A stretch of 64,000 nucleotides of DNA from Chrysoporthe austroafricana (Eukaryota; Ascomycota; Sordariomycetes; Diaporthales; Cryphonectriaceae), in contig JYIP02000007.1 of NCBI GenBank assembly GCA_001051155.2, positions 3,536,342-3,600,341 on the forward strand, written 5' to 3'. Below are positions 23,892 to 33,789 of the stretch, one piece after another. Made by a program: the position numbers and the translations under genes. Numbering within the stretch: the first letter of the stretch is position 1; each line of letters starts with the position of its first letter. The notes below the pieces were generated by a model. It searched no databases. It saw only the letters and a program-made list of their open reading frames with translations, and was not told the origin of the DNA.

Positions 23892-24096
23892 GGATACGGG
23901 AAAGTGCATCGGGGCTGAAGGCGCCGCCGGTATTGTCATGCCGTCACTACTTTACGCTACGGAGCCGCCAGTATTATCATGCGTTACCACTTTTACGCTT
24001 CTTCCTTTTCATTCCCTTTTTCTCCGTCCTCTCCCTTTCTCCTTCGTCCTCTTCCTTTCTACCATTACCACTACTACTACTACCACAAAACAAACA

Positions 24097-24675
24097 ATGC
24101 CGTCAGCAGCCACCACCCCGCCCCCTACCTCGTCGCCAGGAAGCAGCAGCAATAACAACCAGGACGAGACAAGAGCTACCGTCCCCCTTACACGCGCCGA
24201 GTACAACCGCGCAAAAGACCGGATCGATATAGCATTCTCCCGCGAGCTAGCGCGCAGCGGCGGTCACCCCTACTGCCGGCAGGCCGCCCACGCCGCCGCC
24301 CACGCCCGGAATGCGGCGCTAGTCGGTATACAGTTCGGCAAGGCAGCCCAGTTCCGAAACCCCCGGCGCCCCCCCTTCCAGCGCGCGCTTAACAATCAGA
24401 ACAACGGGGCCGGGGCCGGCCGCTGCCGCAGCGCCGCTCTGCCTCGGCTGCTGCTCCGCGAGGTGGGGGCGGCCTACACCGCACAGCGGCGCGAGCTGGA
24501 GGACCTGCGGGCCGCGGAAGCGGCGCGGCGCGAGGAGCTGGAAGCGCTACGAGCTATATTGGCTGCGCAGCGCGAGGAGCTGGGGGACCTGCGGGCCATA
24601 TTGGCTGCGCGGCACGGGGAGCTGGGCGAGCTGCGCCGCAAGGTCGGGGCGCTGCGCCGCGTGCTGGGGGAATAA
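24097..24675 (+). CDS. Small coiled-coil protein (192 aa), unknown function
   Basis: I chose the ATG at 24097, after a CA-rich leader (CCACAAAACAAACA), over the in-frame ATG at 23938 whose extra 53 residues look like translated pyrimidine-rich leader. Residues 1-30 are Ser/Thr/Pro/Asn-rich; about 30-110 hold an Arg/Ala/His-rich part (FSRELARSGGHPYCRQAAH); the last 60 residues are a coiled coil with a 14-residue internal repeat (REELEALRAILAAQ). It ends TAA and is uninterrupted. High GC at third positions differs from the RIP-affected genes. Role unknown; oligomerisation through the C-terminus is likely. An AGCT satellite follows. Confidence 0.55.
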   Translation: MPSAATTPPPTSSPGSSSNNNQDETRATVPLTRAEYNRAKDRIDIAFSRELARSGGHPYCRQAAHAAAHARNAALVGIQFGKAAQFRNPRRPPFQRALNNQNNGAGAGRCRSAALPRLLLREVGAAYTAQRRELEDLRAAEAARREELEALRAILAAQREELGDLRAILAARHGELGELRRKVGALRRVLGE

Positions 24676-24719
24676 GTAGTACGCGGGAAGAATAAAGGAT
24701 GGGGTGGTATTTATTATGA

Positions 24720-25065
24720 TATGGCATAGAGAGAGAGAGAGAGAGATGTCCGTTCGACAATGGAGCGGGTAGGAGCTGTGCAAGCTGTGCGAGCTGTGCG
24801 AGCTGCGCGAGCAGGCTAGGAGATCTGATAGCTGTAAGAGCTGTGGAATGTAAATGCGAGCCGTGCAAGCTGTACAAGGTACGCGAGCTCCGGAAGCTGT
24901 GGAATGCGAGCTGCAAGAGCTGCGAGAGGGATACGAAGAGGAGGTCTGGGAGGAGCTGTAAGAGGAGAGTATTAAAAAGGCTGTAAGAGGAAGAGAGAGG
25001 GACGAAAAGCTGTCGCAAGAAGGGATATAAAGTATATATGCCTGTTCTGGCCTTGCCGGCCAGCA
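24720..25065 (+). repeat. AGCT satellite element, copy 2
   Basis: A (GA)n tract at 24729-24746, then GAGCTGTGCAAGCTGTGCGAGCTG-type repeats, then the conserved 3' part (TGGGAGGAGCTGTAAGAGGAG, GGCTGTAAGAGGAAGAGAG, TATGCCTGTTCTGGCCTTGC) that also ends copies 1 and 3. Confidence 0.7.
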
Positions 25066-25224
25066 GATAGGCGCCATGTCGCCACATTCCAGTGTGTTAA
25101 CAGGCATGGCAGCTTCAGCAATACGAGTACAAACATCCATAAGGCCGATAACCGGGTATAGTATTCCTAATACAAAGCTGGGGACTCTTTATCCAAAATC
25201 GGTAGTGCGCGTCGAAATCCTGCG

Positions 25225-25596
25225 ATGTTACCGCCAAGTTATCCACGTATGCCGAGCATGTGTTTCCTGTCAGAGGATTATATCCCAAGACCGATTCTTG
25301 ACCTGGGGACGGGTCAGAAGGGTCGTACGGTGGATTTGAATGTCTTGAGAGAAGTCATTGATTTCGCGAGAAAGGACGGAGAACCCATTACCGAGTACCT
25401 GAAACGAGCGGACAAGTTGCAAAGACGTATAGTGGACCCTCATTACCGACATTTCGTGATAAACCAGTTGCTCTCCAAGATCGCTGACAGTAAGAAAGAC
25501 CTTAACTTGTTATTCACTCAGGGAAAGACGTTCCCTGGTCGAGCGGGCGTCAAGGAAGGATGCATTTTTGAAGAGGTGCGGCCGATATGGCTATAA
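25225..25596 (+). CDS. Hypothetical protein fragment
   Basis: An open frame whose middle looks coding: VLREVIDFARKDGEPITEYL, LQRRIVDPHYRHFVINQLL, then SKKDLNLLFTQGKTF. The layout faintly recalls a gag-like helical region but no diagnostic motif is present. No solid start: the first ATG-like start lies in another overlapping frame (25076). Could be one exon of a larger gene or a relic. Confidence 0.3.
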   Translation: MLPPSYPRMPSMCFLSEDYIPRPILDLGTGQKGRTVDLNVLREVIDFARKDGEPITEYLKRADKLQRRIVDPHYRHFVINQLLSKIADSKKDLNLLFTQGKTFPGRAGVKEGCIFEEVRPIWL

Positions 25597-25990
25597 CGGC
25601 CTCATGATGTCTATGGGTCTTGGTGTCGTGCTGTCCTTGGCTTGAGGGCGTACTGTTTCGTGAAATTTTTTGGCGAGCTTTGCTGACCTTTCCTGTGCTC
25701 GGCTGAAAGTTTTCTCTAGCGTCTATCGTCTTTTTCGTTATCTTAGTCTTGGCCTCGAATGTCCTCGCTCTATCCTTATTTGTCGTACTGATAGGTATCA
25801 GGTGGCCGCAGCTTGCCTCGGCAGTTCCCATATTGTCCTCTTCTGGCTTCCTAACAGCTCTTTGGATAATCCTTGCCTGCTTCTTCTTTTCCGCAAGAAC
25901 CCTCAGTACCTTCATCTCTCTTAGTACTGGGCCTACAAAGTCAGGATGCCTGAAATGAGTGAACGACTTATGGTAGTTGTCAAGCTAGCC
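25550..25990 (-). pseudogene. Hypothetical basic protein, minus strand, fragment
   Basis: The frame begins near 25990 as MPESFVNIQ, meets a stop, then continues as SFTHFRHPDFVGPVLREMKV and VLAEKKKQARIIQRAV, rich in Lys/Arg. The start MPESxVNIQ recurs on the minus strand at 55857, beside the second copy of repeat R3. Family unknown. Confidence 0.35.
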
Positions 25991-26310
25991 TCAGATATGT
26001 TGAATATTGACAAAGCTCTCAGGCACCCCCTCTCTAGCACCCTGGCCTGCTAATTTCCAGATCGCTATTACGGTTTCCTATTCAGGAAACCGCGCTGGCC
26101 TCTGAAAAGGAACGATCGATGCCCAACAAACTCTATCGGTCGAAAGGAAAGGCAAATGGGCCAGGGGAAAGATAAGCTGTATTTCCAGACCCTCAGAGGG
26201 CTAGAGGGCCCTCTATATAAGTGCGGCTTTCCTCCCTTCTAGATTGTTCAGCTCGCTAAGCTTCAATATACACTCGTTCGCTTCCTACAAAAATAACAAG
26301 ATGTTCTATC
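25985..26310 (+). promoter_or_regulatory. Repeat R3 copy 1: promoter-like segment with TATA box
   Basis: Shares with 55826-56130 the segments TTGAATATTGACAA, GGGGAAAGATAAGCTGTATT, GGGCCCTCTATATAAG, GGCTTTCCTCCCTTC and AAGCTTCAATATACACTCGT, in the same order and orientation. TATATAA is at 26214-26220 and the first ATG (26301) lies about 85 bp downstream. On the minus side it abuts a MPESxVNIQ start in both copies. Confidence 0.6.
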
Positions 26311-26645
26311 TCAAACGAGGCTGCCCGCCCTCTCTGGATAGGCGATCTTGATACCTGGATAGACGAATCTTTCGTAAAGTCTCTCTTCCAGAACAAGACC
26401 GGCGACATCGTCAACGTAAAGATCATTCATAATCGCAACTCTGGCATTATACTGGGAGACATAGCCGACATGGACGACAAAAGACATCAAGTCAGATTGC
26501 TGGCATATACATACCGAGATTGTTTCATTTCAATCCTCGAAAGACAACATCATTACGGATATATGCGATCATCCTATCGAGCTCAGCCCGAACATCCGAC
26601 CCTACCGACACTGTCAGTTCAGATATATTCACTAATATGTTGATT
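26290..26645 (+). pseudogene. RRM RNA-binding protein fragment (NAM8/Csx1-like first RRM)
   Basis: The frame after the R3 promoter reads LWIGDLDTWIDESFVKSLF, then NVKIIHNRNSG. This has RNP2-like LWIGDL and the spacing of the first RRM of NAM8/TIA1-type RNA-binding proteins. The ATG at 26301 is out of frame with it, and the sequence stops resembling an RRM before the RNP1 octamer would be expected. It therefore looks like a truncated, frameshifted copy. Confidence 0.5.
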
Positions 26646-26985
26646 ACTCTAGGGTGCCCTTTCCCTCGATAGAGAACGCTGGGATCTGTCGCCGTATTAT
26701 GGACAAAAGAGAATGGGCAGCCAATACTATCTTCAGGCCCAAACCCAGCGGTAAACTGAGGACCGCCGTAAATTCTACGCGCCTCAACACTATGTAGATG
26801 CGACAAAAGGCATTAGAAGGGATTTCGATAGGCCGATTACGCTATAGGAGGAGGCGGAGGATTGCTGCCGAAATTACCACCAAAGTAGTGAGGCCTATAA
26901 GGACCAAGGGGGCCCTTACCATAGTGGGAGGGAGGGGGAGCAGGACGGTATGAAGTACCCACGCTAGAGTTGTTCTGGGAACATC
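26525..26985 (-). pseudogene. Hypothetical protein, two exons, 5' end missing
   Basis: Minus strand: exon 26985-26841 reads SSVGTSYRPAPPPSHYGKG and a Pro/Gly/Tyr-rich stretch (YFGGNFGSNPPPPPIA). A 51-bp intron (26840-26790, GTAATC...CTAAT...CATAG) leads to exon 26789-26525 (VEARRIYGGPQFTAGFG, INILVNISELTVSVGSD), ending TGA. No start codon upstream. It could be the tail of the RNA-binding type gene whose RRM fragment lies beside it in inverse orientation; that is a guess. Confidence 0.45.
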
Positions 26986-27400
26986 CCCAAGACAGACTAG
27001 TTGCTGCCCGTTACCCGATAGGCAGGCAGCCAGGCAGGCAGCCAGGAAGGGAGGGAGCGCCCGTAAGGTATAATGCTTTGCACGCAGCTAGCTACGAGGA
27101 AGAGGGGGCATCCCCGCGCCTCGCGACGTATCTCTATCGTAAAGTATCCGCGCCCTCCTTTAGCGCCTCGCCTTTCGGGGGGTAATAGTAATATGGTTAT
27201 ATAGGTTTACTAACCTAGCACAAAGCTGCTAACCCCGCCCTTTTGATTCCAGACTCGTTACTAAAGGTATATCTTTTCCCTTCCTACTTTCCAGCTCTTA
27301 TCGGTATACAGAACCTATAGCATCGCAAGTTTACTATTACATACGCCGGCTTAAGGCTGGAATAATCCAGAAAGTAATAAATACTTTAAGGAATAGCGAT
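26986..27400. other. No gene recognised; short CAGGCAGC repeat
   Basis: A GGCAGGCAGCCAGG cluster at 27020-27045; otherwise nothing I can name. Confidence 0.4.
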
Positions 27401-27468
27401 TTTATACCGACTATGCGGACCTCGATACGAGCCGGAATTTTCTGAGTTTCCGAATAGCATGCCCCGAA

Positions 27469-27759
27469 TTGCATGCCTTATGCTTCTCTCTTAAGCAAGC
27501 TGCGACAAACAGATCGGCAAACTCTTCTACTAATATAGCTTCCGCGAGTAGCCGGCCTGCTAGCTGGATTCGGCTCTTGAAGCAAGGATTCGGGGATAGC
27601 CTCGGGGAGAGGGCTGCCGGCAGGTGCCTTCGCGGCGCTCCTGGTTCATCTTCCGCCAAGGCCAAAAACAGAGCCTCCTCATCCAATGGCATCGATATGG
27701 ACGAGTCCTCGGACAACGAGAGCTACGGTAATAGTAGCTCAGATACTAGAGACGTCTAG
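27469..27759 (+). CDS. Hypothetical Ser/Asn-rich protein fragment (96 aa)
   Basis: An open frame that extends upstream without a stop to about 27395. The body is polar (FSLKQAATNRSANSSTN, WIRLLKQGFGDSLGE) and the tail acidic serine-rich (MDESSDNESYGNSSSD), ending TAG. No family recognised. The minus frame 27716-27411 overlaps it and is less protein-like. Confidence 0.3.
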   Translation: MHALCFSLKQAATNRSANSSTNIASASSRPASWIRLLKQGFGDSLGERAAGRCLRGAPGSSSAKAKNRASSSNGIDMDESSDNESYGNSSSDTRDV

Positions 27760-28290
27760 GAATACTTAGGGATGCCTAATAAGGCCCGAAGAGGGTCGGG
27801 AAGGACCTCTAGTAAATAAGGCCAGCAGGTAATTAATATATTGAGAATATTGATCTAGAGATAATACCTTTCTAGCTTGCAAGAAATCAATAAATTGTAA
27901 CAGGCAATAGGGCGGAATCGGCGCAGTAGGCCCTCAGCTTGTCCATTTGGGCCTTATCGAGCCTCCTTTGTTAACAACTTCTACGAATGCCTGTACGCCT
28001 ATGTGTTTAGGACTACTTTACAAAGCTTAATAAAGACCTGCTGCTCTATTTCTGGGGCTGGCAGCGACCCTACTATAAGCTCCTATACGGGACTGAGGTA
28101 ATAATACGAATACGGCATACTATCGTCCTGCCAAGACGCTTTGGGTTGGTAAGAAGGAAGACGGCTCGCGAGAATAGAGAGTGCTCTGCTAATATATTGT
28201 GGCTATACTAGAGACTCGCGCCTGCCCCCCGCACCCTACAGCACCGAAGGCTGGCACTATCAAGAACAACCAGGCAAATGTAGATATCAT
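27760..28290. other. No gene recognised
   Basis: Several stops in all frames; no repeat or RNA signature seen. Confidence 0.4.
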
Positions 28291-28295
28291 CGCCA

Positions 28296-28630
28296 GCTGC
28301 ACCCGACCCTGTCAGGATAACTGGTACACGATACGTCCTCGCAAGCGCTCGCCCTGCAGCCTGCGCAGCGGCGGGCGAGTAGGAACGTTACTGGCTGCAC
28401 CCGACCCTGTCAGGATAACCAGCATACGCCCCGGCTCGCACCCGACTGACTGCCCAGGGACCAAGATAGCACCGTAGCATGCCGTCGCCGGCTGCACCCA
28501 ACCCTGTCGGGATAACCGGTACACGCAAGCCTTGCCGGCGATCGTCTTATCCTCCCCGGCCTCTCCTGCAACGGCGGGGCGGAAGAGCGTCACTGGCTGC
28601 ACCCGACCCTGTCAGGATAACCAGCACACG
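28296..28630 (+). repeat. Four spaced copies of a 30-bp motif, period about 100 bp
   Basis: GCTGCACCCGACCCTGTC followed by a GGATAACCxGxAxACG stretch starts at 28296, 28394, 28491 and 28596. Spacers differ in sequence and length (97, 98, 105), so this is a decayed tandem repeat rather than a CRISPR. Confidence 0.7.
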
Positions 28631-28682
28631 CCACCTCGCATCTTGTACAGCTCCCATGCGACCTCTCTCTCTCTGCAAAGCC

Positions 28683-28795
28683 CTATGTCCCTCTTGCAGA
28701 GCCTCATGTCCCTCCTGCAGAGCCTCATGTCCCTCCTGCAGAGCCTCATGTCCCTCCTGCAGAGCCTTATGTCCTTCCTGCAAAGCCTCTCTTCC
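28683..28795 (+). repeat. 21-bp minisatellite, about five copies
   Basis: Unit CATGTCCCTCCTGCAGAGCCT repeated head to tail with few changes; it lies just beyond the 3' end of the minus-strand gene at 28814. Confidence 0.8.
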
Positions 28796-28813
28796 TGTAA
28801 CCTCTCTCGGCCT

Positions 28814-29040
28814 TTATCTTGCCCGTAGCTGACGTCTTCCTTTGGTACTCGTAGTGGTTGTAGTGTTGCCAGCCTCGGCTCTAGTGCTCGTCCTAGGGCC
28901 CGTCTTGCCGCCCGTCTTGCCGCCCGTCTTAGTGCCCGTCTTGCCGCCCGCCCTGGCCTTGCCGCCCGTGTTGGTGGTGCTGTTGCCTGCCTTGGTGCTA
29001 GCAGGCCGTGGTTTCGACCTGTCGTCTGCAGCGTCCGGAG

Positions 29041-29072
<32 letters not shown>

Positions 29073-29956
29073 ACGTCGGCCTGGCCGTGCTTCCCGAGCT
29101 GCAGGAGCTGGGCATCCGCACCCGAGAGCTGCCGGCGCCGGGCGCGTGTGAGCCGGGCGCATGATGACGGCGGTGGCATTGCTGTCTCCTCAGCCGTCTT
29201 CCTCTTCCTGGCTGGTGTTCCCTTCCGTCCTGGCTGGGCCGCCTGCCCCCAGTGGGAGCCGTGCTCGGGCCCCCATCTCCTCTTGCTGCGGGATGCCGCG
29301 CCGGCCGCTGGGAGTGGTGGTAGTGGCGGCGCATGTGTGTCTGTCCTCCTCTTCTTGGTGGAGGGGCCTGCCTGCATCTCGTTCTCGGGCTGCTCCTCGT
29401 CCCGGGCCCTCTTGTTGCCTCTGCGGCGTGGTGTGTCTGTCCTCCTCTTCTTGGCGGAGGAGCCTGCCTGCGCCTCGTCCTCGGGCTGCTCCTCGTCCCG
29501 GCCCCTCTTGTTGCCTCTGCGGCGCGACACCTCGTGGCCGGCGTCCTCGGCAGCAACCTGGTCCCTCGCCAGCAGGTAGGCGGGGAACATCGACTCCTCT
29601 TCGTAGGGCACTGGGATGTCGCTATAAGGCCCTGGCTCGTGCGGATCAATCTCGCTCAGGGACTTGCCGGGGGGGCCGGGAGGCATCCGAGGCCACTCGA
29701 CGGGGTTGGCAAAGTCGTCTATCGTTGCAAGCCCTGCATCGATCAGTATATCTTGTTCGACTAGCCTGACTTCGTGCGCCATATCATCATCGTCTGGAGA
29801 GCTCTCGCTATGGGGCGACGGCAGCCCCGCCGCCTTCCTTGCATAGTAGTTGTCGAGGAACGTCTGCCGCCGTTGGTCTCGGGCGGCCGTCCATCTCTCG
29901 TCGTACTCGGCCTCCGTCTCGTCCGGGCGCCTGGGAGAACAATATCCTAGAGGCAT
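28814..29956 (-). CDS. Basic/acidic low-complexity protein (380 aa), unknown
   Basis: ATG at 29956 (MPLGYCSPRRPDETEAEYDE); upstream the frame is open but without ATG. Residues 1-150 look folded or conserved (RWTAARDQRRQTFLDNYYAR, then DDFANPVEWPRMPPGPPG and YLLARDQVAAEDAGHEV). Two tandem copies of a nuclear-signal-like unit (RRRGNKR-RDEEQPE-AKKRRTDT) follow, then a polyglutamine tract (CTG/CAG repeat at 29043-29072) and a Lys/Gly/Thr-rich tail (GGKTGTKTGGKTGGKTG). Uninterrupted, GC-rich and divergent from the FHA-kinase gene with about 310 bp between starts. Probably nuclear; no known domain. Confidence 0.6.
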
Positions 29957-30268
29957 TATTGTGCTTGCTGGTGCTGGTGCTGGTGATGATGGCAATGTGG
30001 GTGTGATGATGTTGGGAGACAATGTAGTTGGTGTGTCGTCGTCGGAAGGGAAGAAGAAAGAAGAGGAGGTGGTGGACCCGCCGCCTGGAAAAGCGAGTCA
30101 CCATTGCCGGCCGGCAGCTTAGCGCCACTGACAAAGCAATTGTGACAACGTCCAAGTCTCGACAGCGACAGCGCTTGCATTCCCGCTATTATCAATCATC
30201 ATCATTAGCACATCACTAGCACATCACTAGCACATCACTAGCACATCACCAGCACATCATATCACACG
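29957..30268. promoter_or_regulatory. Divergent intergenic region with an 11-bp tandem repeat
   Basis: Between the divergent genes at 29956 and 30269. Five 11-bp units A(C/T)(T/C)AGCACATC occupy 30204-30258, ending 10 bp before the kinase ATG, so they lie in its leader. No clear TATA box. Confidence 0.5.
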
Positions 30269-32032
30269 ATGTCATTGTCGTCTTTCCGCTTTGCAACGCT
30301 GACCCCGGAGAACAAGGCCGCCCAGCAATGCCTAGCAACCCTTGTCGACCGCCAGCCACCCGAATCTCCTGTCCACCTCGTCGCCGTCGCCCAGGCCGAA
30401 AGCCCTACCCAGACAAAGCCCACCGTCCGCGCCGCACGCTCCAAATACCAGCTTGTGCTCTCGCTCGGCAACCCAGGCTCCGGTCATGAGAATGGCTGGG
30501 TGATCGGGAGGCTGGGCAAGGCATCTACAGTCGATCTGCCGATCTGCTCGTCTAGGTCGCGCTGTCTGAAGGGATTGCGGTTCTGCAGCATCGTCATCCA
30601 TCCGCAGTCCGGGGCCTTCGTCCTGTGGAATATGAGCGAACACCACTCGATCTTATACTTGCAGGCTGATAATAACGCCGATGTAGAGCTGCGGTATAAT
30701 GACAGGCATGTCCTTCATATGCGGACCAACCGTTTCCGTATCGGCCTGCTGGACTTTGTGCTCGAGTTTTCCGCCGAGGACGAGATTGCATATTCAGCCC
30801 ATCTCGAGAGCTATATGCAGAAGCGCTATCAGGGCTGGGATCATTACTGCCGTATGCGGGAATACAGCTGTCTCGATATGCTGCCCGGGCCCGCACAGCT
30901 CGATATGCGGAATGTCATTATCCATCATGCCATCTCCAAGGGGGCCTTTGGCGTGGTCCGGGCCGGCGTAGAAAAGCGGTCCGGAAACGTAGTGGCCTGC
31001 AAGACGATTCATTGTCATTCTTCCGAGATTCTGTTTGTCCGGAACGAGGTCGAGATTGCGAAACAGATCCCTTGCGGGACTGTCGGCATTATCCCCTGCC
31101 TCGCAACATGGTGCGAACACGGCGACCCGTGGCCCTGTTCGCGGGCCAAGCTCGAGGACGTGCACCTCCTCATGCCGTATGCGCCCTTCTCGTTCGCTAC
31201 GGCGCCGTGGCAGGACATCGACCTGCCTACGCGGCTGGCCCTCTTCCGCCAGGTATTCGAGGGCCTCAGGAACCTGCACGCCATGGGTATCATGCACCGC
31301 GATATCAGCCCCAGGAACCTGCTGGTCTTCTCGTGCCGGGCCCCCGCCTCGGCCGCCGCGGCTATCTGCGACTTCGGCAAGGCCAAGGTGGGCAGGACGG
31401 GCGCCCAGGCGTCCCTCGGGCCCGCAGGCTTTACGGCGCCGGAGGTCGGGCGCGACGGGGGGTACGATAATGCTATCGATATCTTCAGCCTGGGGCTCTC
31501 CATATTGGCCACCCTCACGACGTGGGACAGCACAGGGCCCATGTCCAGGGACAACCATACGATGATCCTTGAGCGTCTTGCCGGCCTCCAGGGCCGCATC
31601 CCCGACAGTCTCAGCGCCCTCCTCCGTTCCATGCTGGCGTGGGACCCTTCCGCCCGCCCGACGGCCGAAGAAGCTCTGGCCGGCCGGGCCTGGGAGCAGG
31701 TCGCGGTGGTGGCGGCGGTGGCGGCATCTGAACCCGAGGAGGACGAGGACGAGGACGAGGACCAGAGCAGCGGCGAGGCCTCTGGGCCTGGCTCCGGCGG
31801 CAGCAGGACGCGGGTAGAGAGGAGGTCGAGACCGCGGCGGTCGGGCGGCCCCTCTCTCTCGAGCGTACGGGCGATGGACAGGAGGTTGCGAGCGGATGCC
31901 CCGCCGGCTGGGTCCGGGAGCCGGTCAGGAGCTGCAGACAAGAGACCGAGCTCTTACGCGTCCGGCCCGGAAGAGGCAAGCAGCCGTTCCCTACTTCCAT
32001 CCTCCTTTTCCCATCACCGCGAGCACCGATAG
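30269..32032 (+). CDS. FHA-like and serine/threonine protein kinase (587 aa)
   Basis: Single uninterrupted ORF with ATG at 30269. Residues about 75-150 resemble an FHA domain (GWVIGRLGKAS, then an Arg/Cys-rich turn and FVLWNMSEHHSILYL). The kinase domain runs from about 220: glycine loop SKGAFGVVRAG, lysine in VACKTI (about 243), HRDISPRNLL (HRD at 343-345), DFGKAK (368), TAPEV in the APE position (about 390). All key residues are present, so it could be active. The tail is disordered with an acidic run (EEDEDEDEDQ) and Arg/Ser-rich ends. The order FHA then kinase is that of Rad53/Chk2-type kinases, but similarity outside motifs is weak; it looks like an accessory fungal kinase. Kinase debris at 34.7-34.9 kb may be related. 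Confidence 0.75.
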   Translation: MSLSSFRFATLTPENKAAQQCLATLVDRQPPESPVHLVAVAQAESPTQTKPTVRAARSKYQLVLSLGNPGSGHENGWVIGRLGKASTVDLPICSSRSRCLKGLRFCSIVIHPQSGAFVLWNMSEHHSILYLQADNNADVELRYNDRHVLHMRTNRFRIGLLDFVLEFSAEDEIAYSAHLESYMQKRYQGWDHYCRMREYSCLDMLPGPAQLDMRNVIIHHAISKGAFGVVRAGVEKRSGNVVACKTIHCHSSEILFVRNEVEIAKQIPCGTVGIIPCLATWCEHGDPWPCSRAKLEDVHLLMPYAPFSFATAPWQDIDLPTRLALFRQVFEGLRNLHAMGIMHRDISPRNLLVFSCRAPASAAAAICDFGKAKVGRTGAQASLGPAGFTAPEVGRDGGYDNAIDIFSLGLSILATLTTWDSTGPMSRDNHTMILERLAGLQGRIPDSLSALLRSMLAWDPSARPTAEEALAGRAWEQVAVVAAVAASEPEEDEDEDEDQSSGEASGPGSGGSRTRVERRSRPRRSGGPSLSSVRAMDRRLRADAPPAGSGSRSGAADKRPSSYASGPEEASSRSLLPSSFSHHREHR

Positions 32033-32215
32033 CAGGACAACCGACGCGATCGCTAGTGCTGACCTCTCTCCCCCAGGTGCTAACCTCTCTTCCCCAGGCG
32101 CTGTAACTCTCTCCCCCAGACAGCTCATCGCTCGTTACCACACCCTTCCGCATCCGTCAACCCAGTACGACCCAGCCTTCTGTTCTGGTTATAGGCACTT
32201 AACGAGGAGAAGGAT
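32033..32215 (+). repeat. R1 repeat, 3' half
   Basis: GACGCGATCGCTAGTGCTGACCTCTCT through CAGTACGACCCAGCCTTCTG and GGCACTTAACGAGGA matches the reverse complement of 35165-35295 almost throughout. Confidence 0.65.
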
Positions 32216-32960
32216 GACGGGAGGCAGGTCTAGGCTCTACCCTTCTCTCCTTAACAGATACAACGTTCCGCTATATTACAAAATTCGTTCGATTGCCAAA
32301 TCATTTGAAATTCACTTACATTACGCTTTTTCTGAGCAACCTAATACAAGCTCCGCGGCGGGCAATGATGGCATGGCTATTGTACGTGCACGCGCCCGGA
32401 GCTATCGGAGCCCGACCGGTAGAAATGCCTTATCTGCTTCCGGGACGCGCGACCCGGCAGCCTGTACGTCGACAGCTTCCTGGAGGGCGTGTGCCGGCAG
32501 CTGGCGGCGCGGGACAAGCTGGACGCCAAGTATGACCCCTCTGTGCTGTTATATTTCGCAGGCCGGGTGCCAAAATGGCTGTTTGAGCTGCCCCGAAACC
32601 CGGGCTCGTGCAGAGCACCCCAGAGACAAAGATCACCCTCGGATTGGCACAGAGATGGCTCAAAACCGCTCGGACAAGGTCAAATCTGGACTGCGCAACT
32701 TGGTTGATCCCATCCCCGGGGCTTTTACAAGCTCGGCACCCCTCTACGGCGCGCTATGGCCCTCGGACGAGCCCCTGTCGGGCTGGTTTTGAGCTGCCCG
32801 GACTGCAGATTACTAGAGATCAGACTTACAGCTCTCGAACAGACAGATCAGCCTCGGATTGCACAAATACAAGTCAAAACTGTTCGGACAAGGTCAAATA
32901 TGTGACCCCGAAGCGGGGGATCTATCATGTGAGTGCATGTGATTGAAAATGACGGGGACG
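32216..32960 (+). other. Coding relic and a short duplication
   Basis: At about 32437-32605 one frame looks coding (CFRDARPGSLYVDSFLEG, then LDAKYDPSVLLYFAGRVPK), without a start and soon stopped. The segment CTCGGATTGGCACA...CGGACAAGGTCAAAT at 32637-32690 recurs at about 32852-32900, an imperfect direct duplication. No family recognised. Confidence 0.35.
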
Positions 32961-33785
32961 AAGGCGGTCTAAAGGCTATATATAGCGGCGCCGCAAGTAT
33001 AGTACGCGGCGGTCTGGTCTGATGTTTGGTCTGTATAGTCTGTATCTGTCTGGCGAGAATAAGAGGGCTGTCTGGCAGACCCGCGGCGCGGGGGGCAGAC
33101 GCGAGCTGCGGGTTCTGCGGCCGAAAGCCCTTTTCTTTCTAGCGGGCAGATGATATACCAGAACAGGCCAGAACAGGCCAGAACAGACCAAGACTGCTAC
33201 GCACTACTGCTATCCCCGCCCCCCCCCCCGGCCCGGTCTTGCATAAACGTACTGGGAAATGTATTCTACCGCGTGTCTAATACGATACATATCTGCTGTT
33301 ACCAAGACATGGACGATCACGGCCGTCGTGCTCTCGGTCATGGTCGGTGTCTTGATCTGGTAGTGCGCCCATGTAGAGCGGCGTCGTTGCCCGCAGCAAT
33401 AACAGCCGCGGCCACGAGCTTCGGACTCTTGCCGCGCCCCGGACAACCCCCCCCCAGTTTCTCCCGGTCCTGGACTGATGGCAGGCAAAAGCCCTGAGCG
33501 GGCCTCAATCATGCCGAGCCCAGCAGCGAGCAGCGTATTGCCGACCTGGACCGGGTTGGCGGAAAGGGCGCCACGCCTTCTTGGGGCTCCCTATGGCCGG
33601 TATCTGGCTTTCCTGGGCACTGCTGAGCCACATATCCTTCTGCCCTTTGGAGCTCCTCGGCCTGCTTCTTCTTCCTCGAGCTCTCTCGCACCGAAGCCTT
33701 ATCGCATAACGTCTTTTTTCTTTCTTTATCGTCGTGCCCGCAGCAACAGCCGCGGCCTACGTGGAGAGCGTCGTGCCCGCAGCAA
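32961..33785. other. Repeat-rich stretch without a gene
   Basis: Contains CTATATATAGCGGCGCCGC, a CCAGAACAGG cluster (33157-33190), and 33420-33475, a copy of the R1 start (CCCCAGTTTCTCCCGGTCCTGG). CGTCGTTGCCCGCAGCAA and similar recur three times (33382, 33733, 33770). No ORF supported. Confidence 0.4.
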
Positions 33786-33789
33786 CAAG

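Noticed and set aside
28296..28630. CRISPR-like array (repeated core with variable spacers)
   Set aside because: Eukaryotic DNA, only four units, about 70-bp irregular spacers with residual similarity: a decayed tandem repeat.
28612..29649. 345-codon minus frame rich in Arg/Ser
   Set aside because: Shadow of the 28814-29956 gene in another frame, extended by the 21-bp minisatellite (LCRRDMR repeats).
31015..31941. 308-codon minus frame
   Set aside because: Antisense to the FHA-kinase, which has all catalytic motifs on the + strand.
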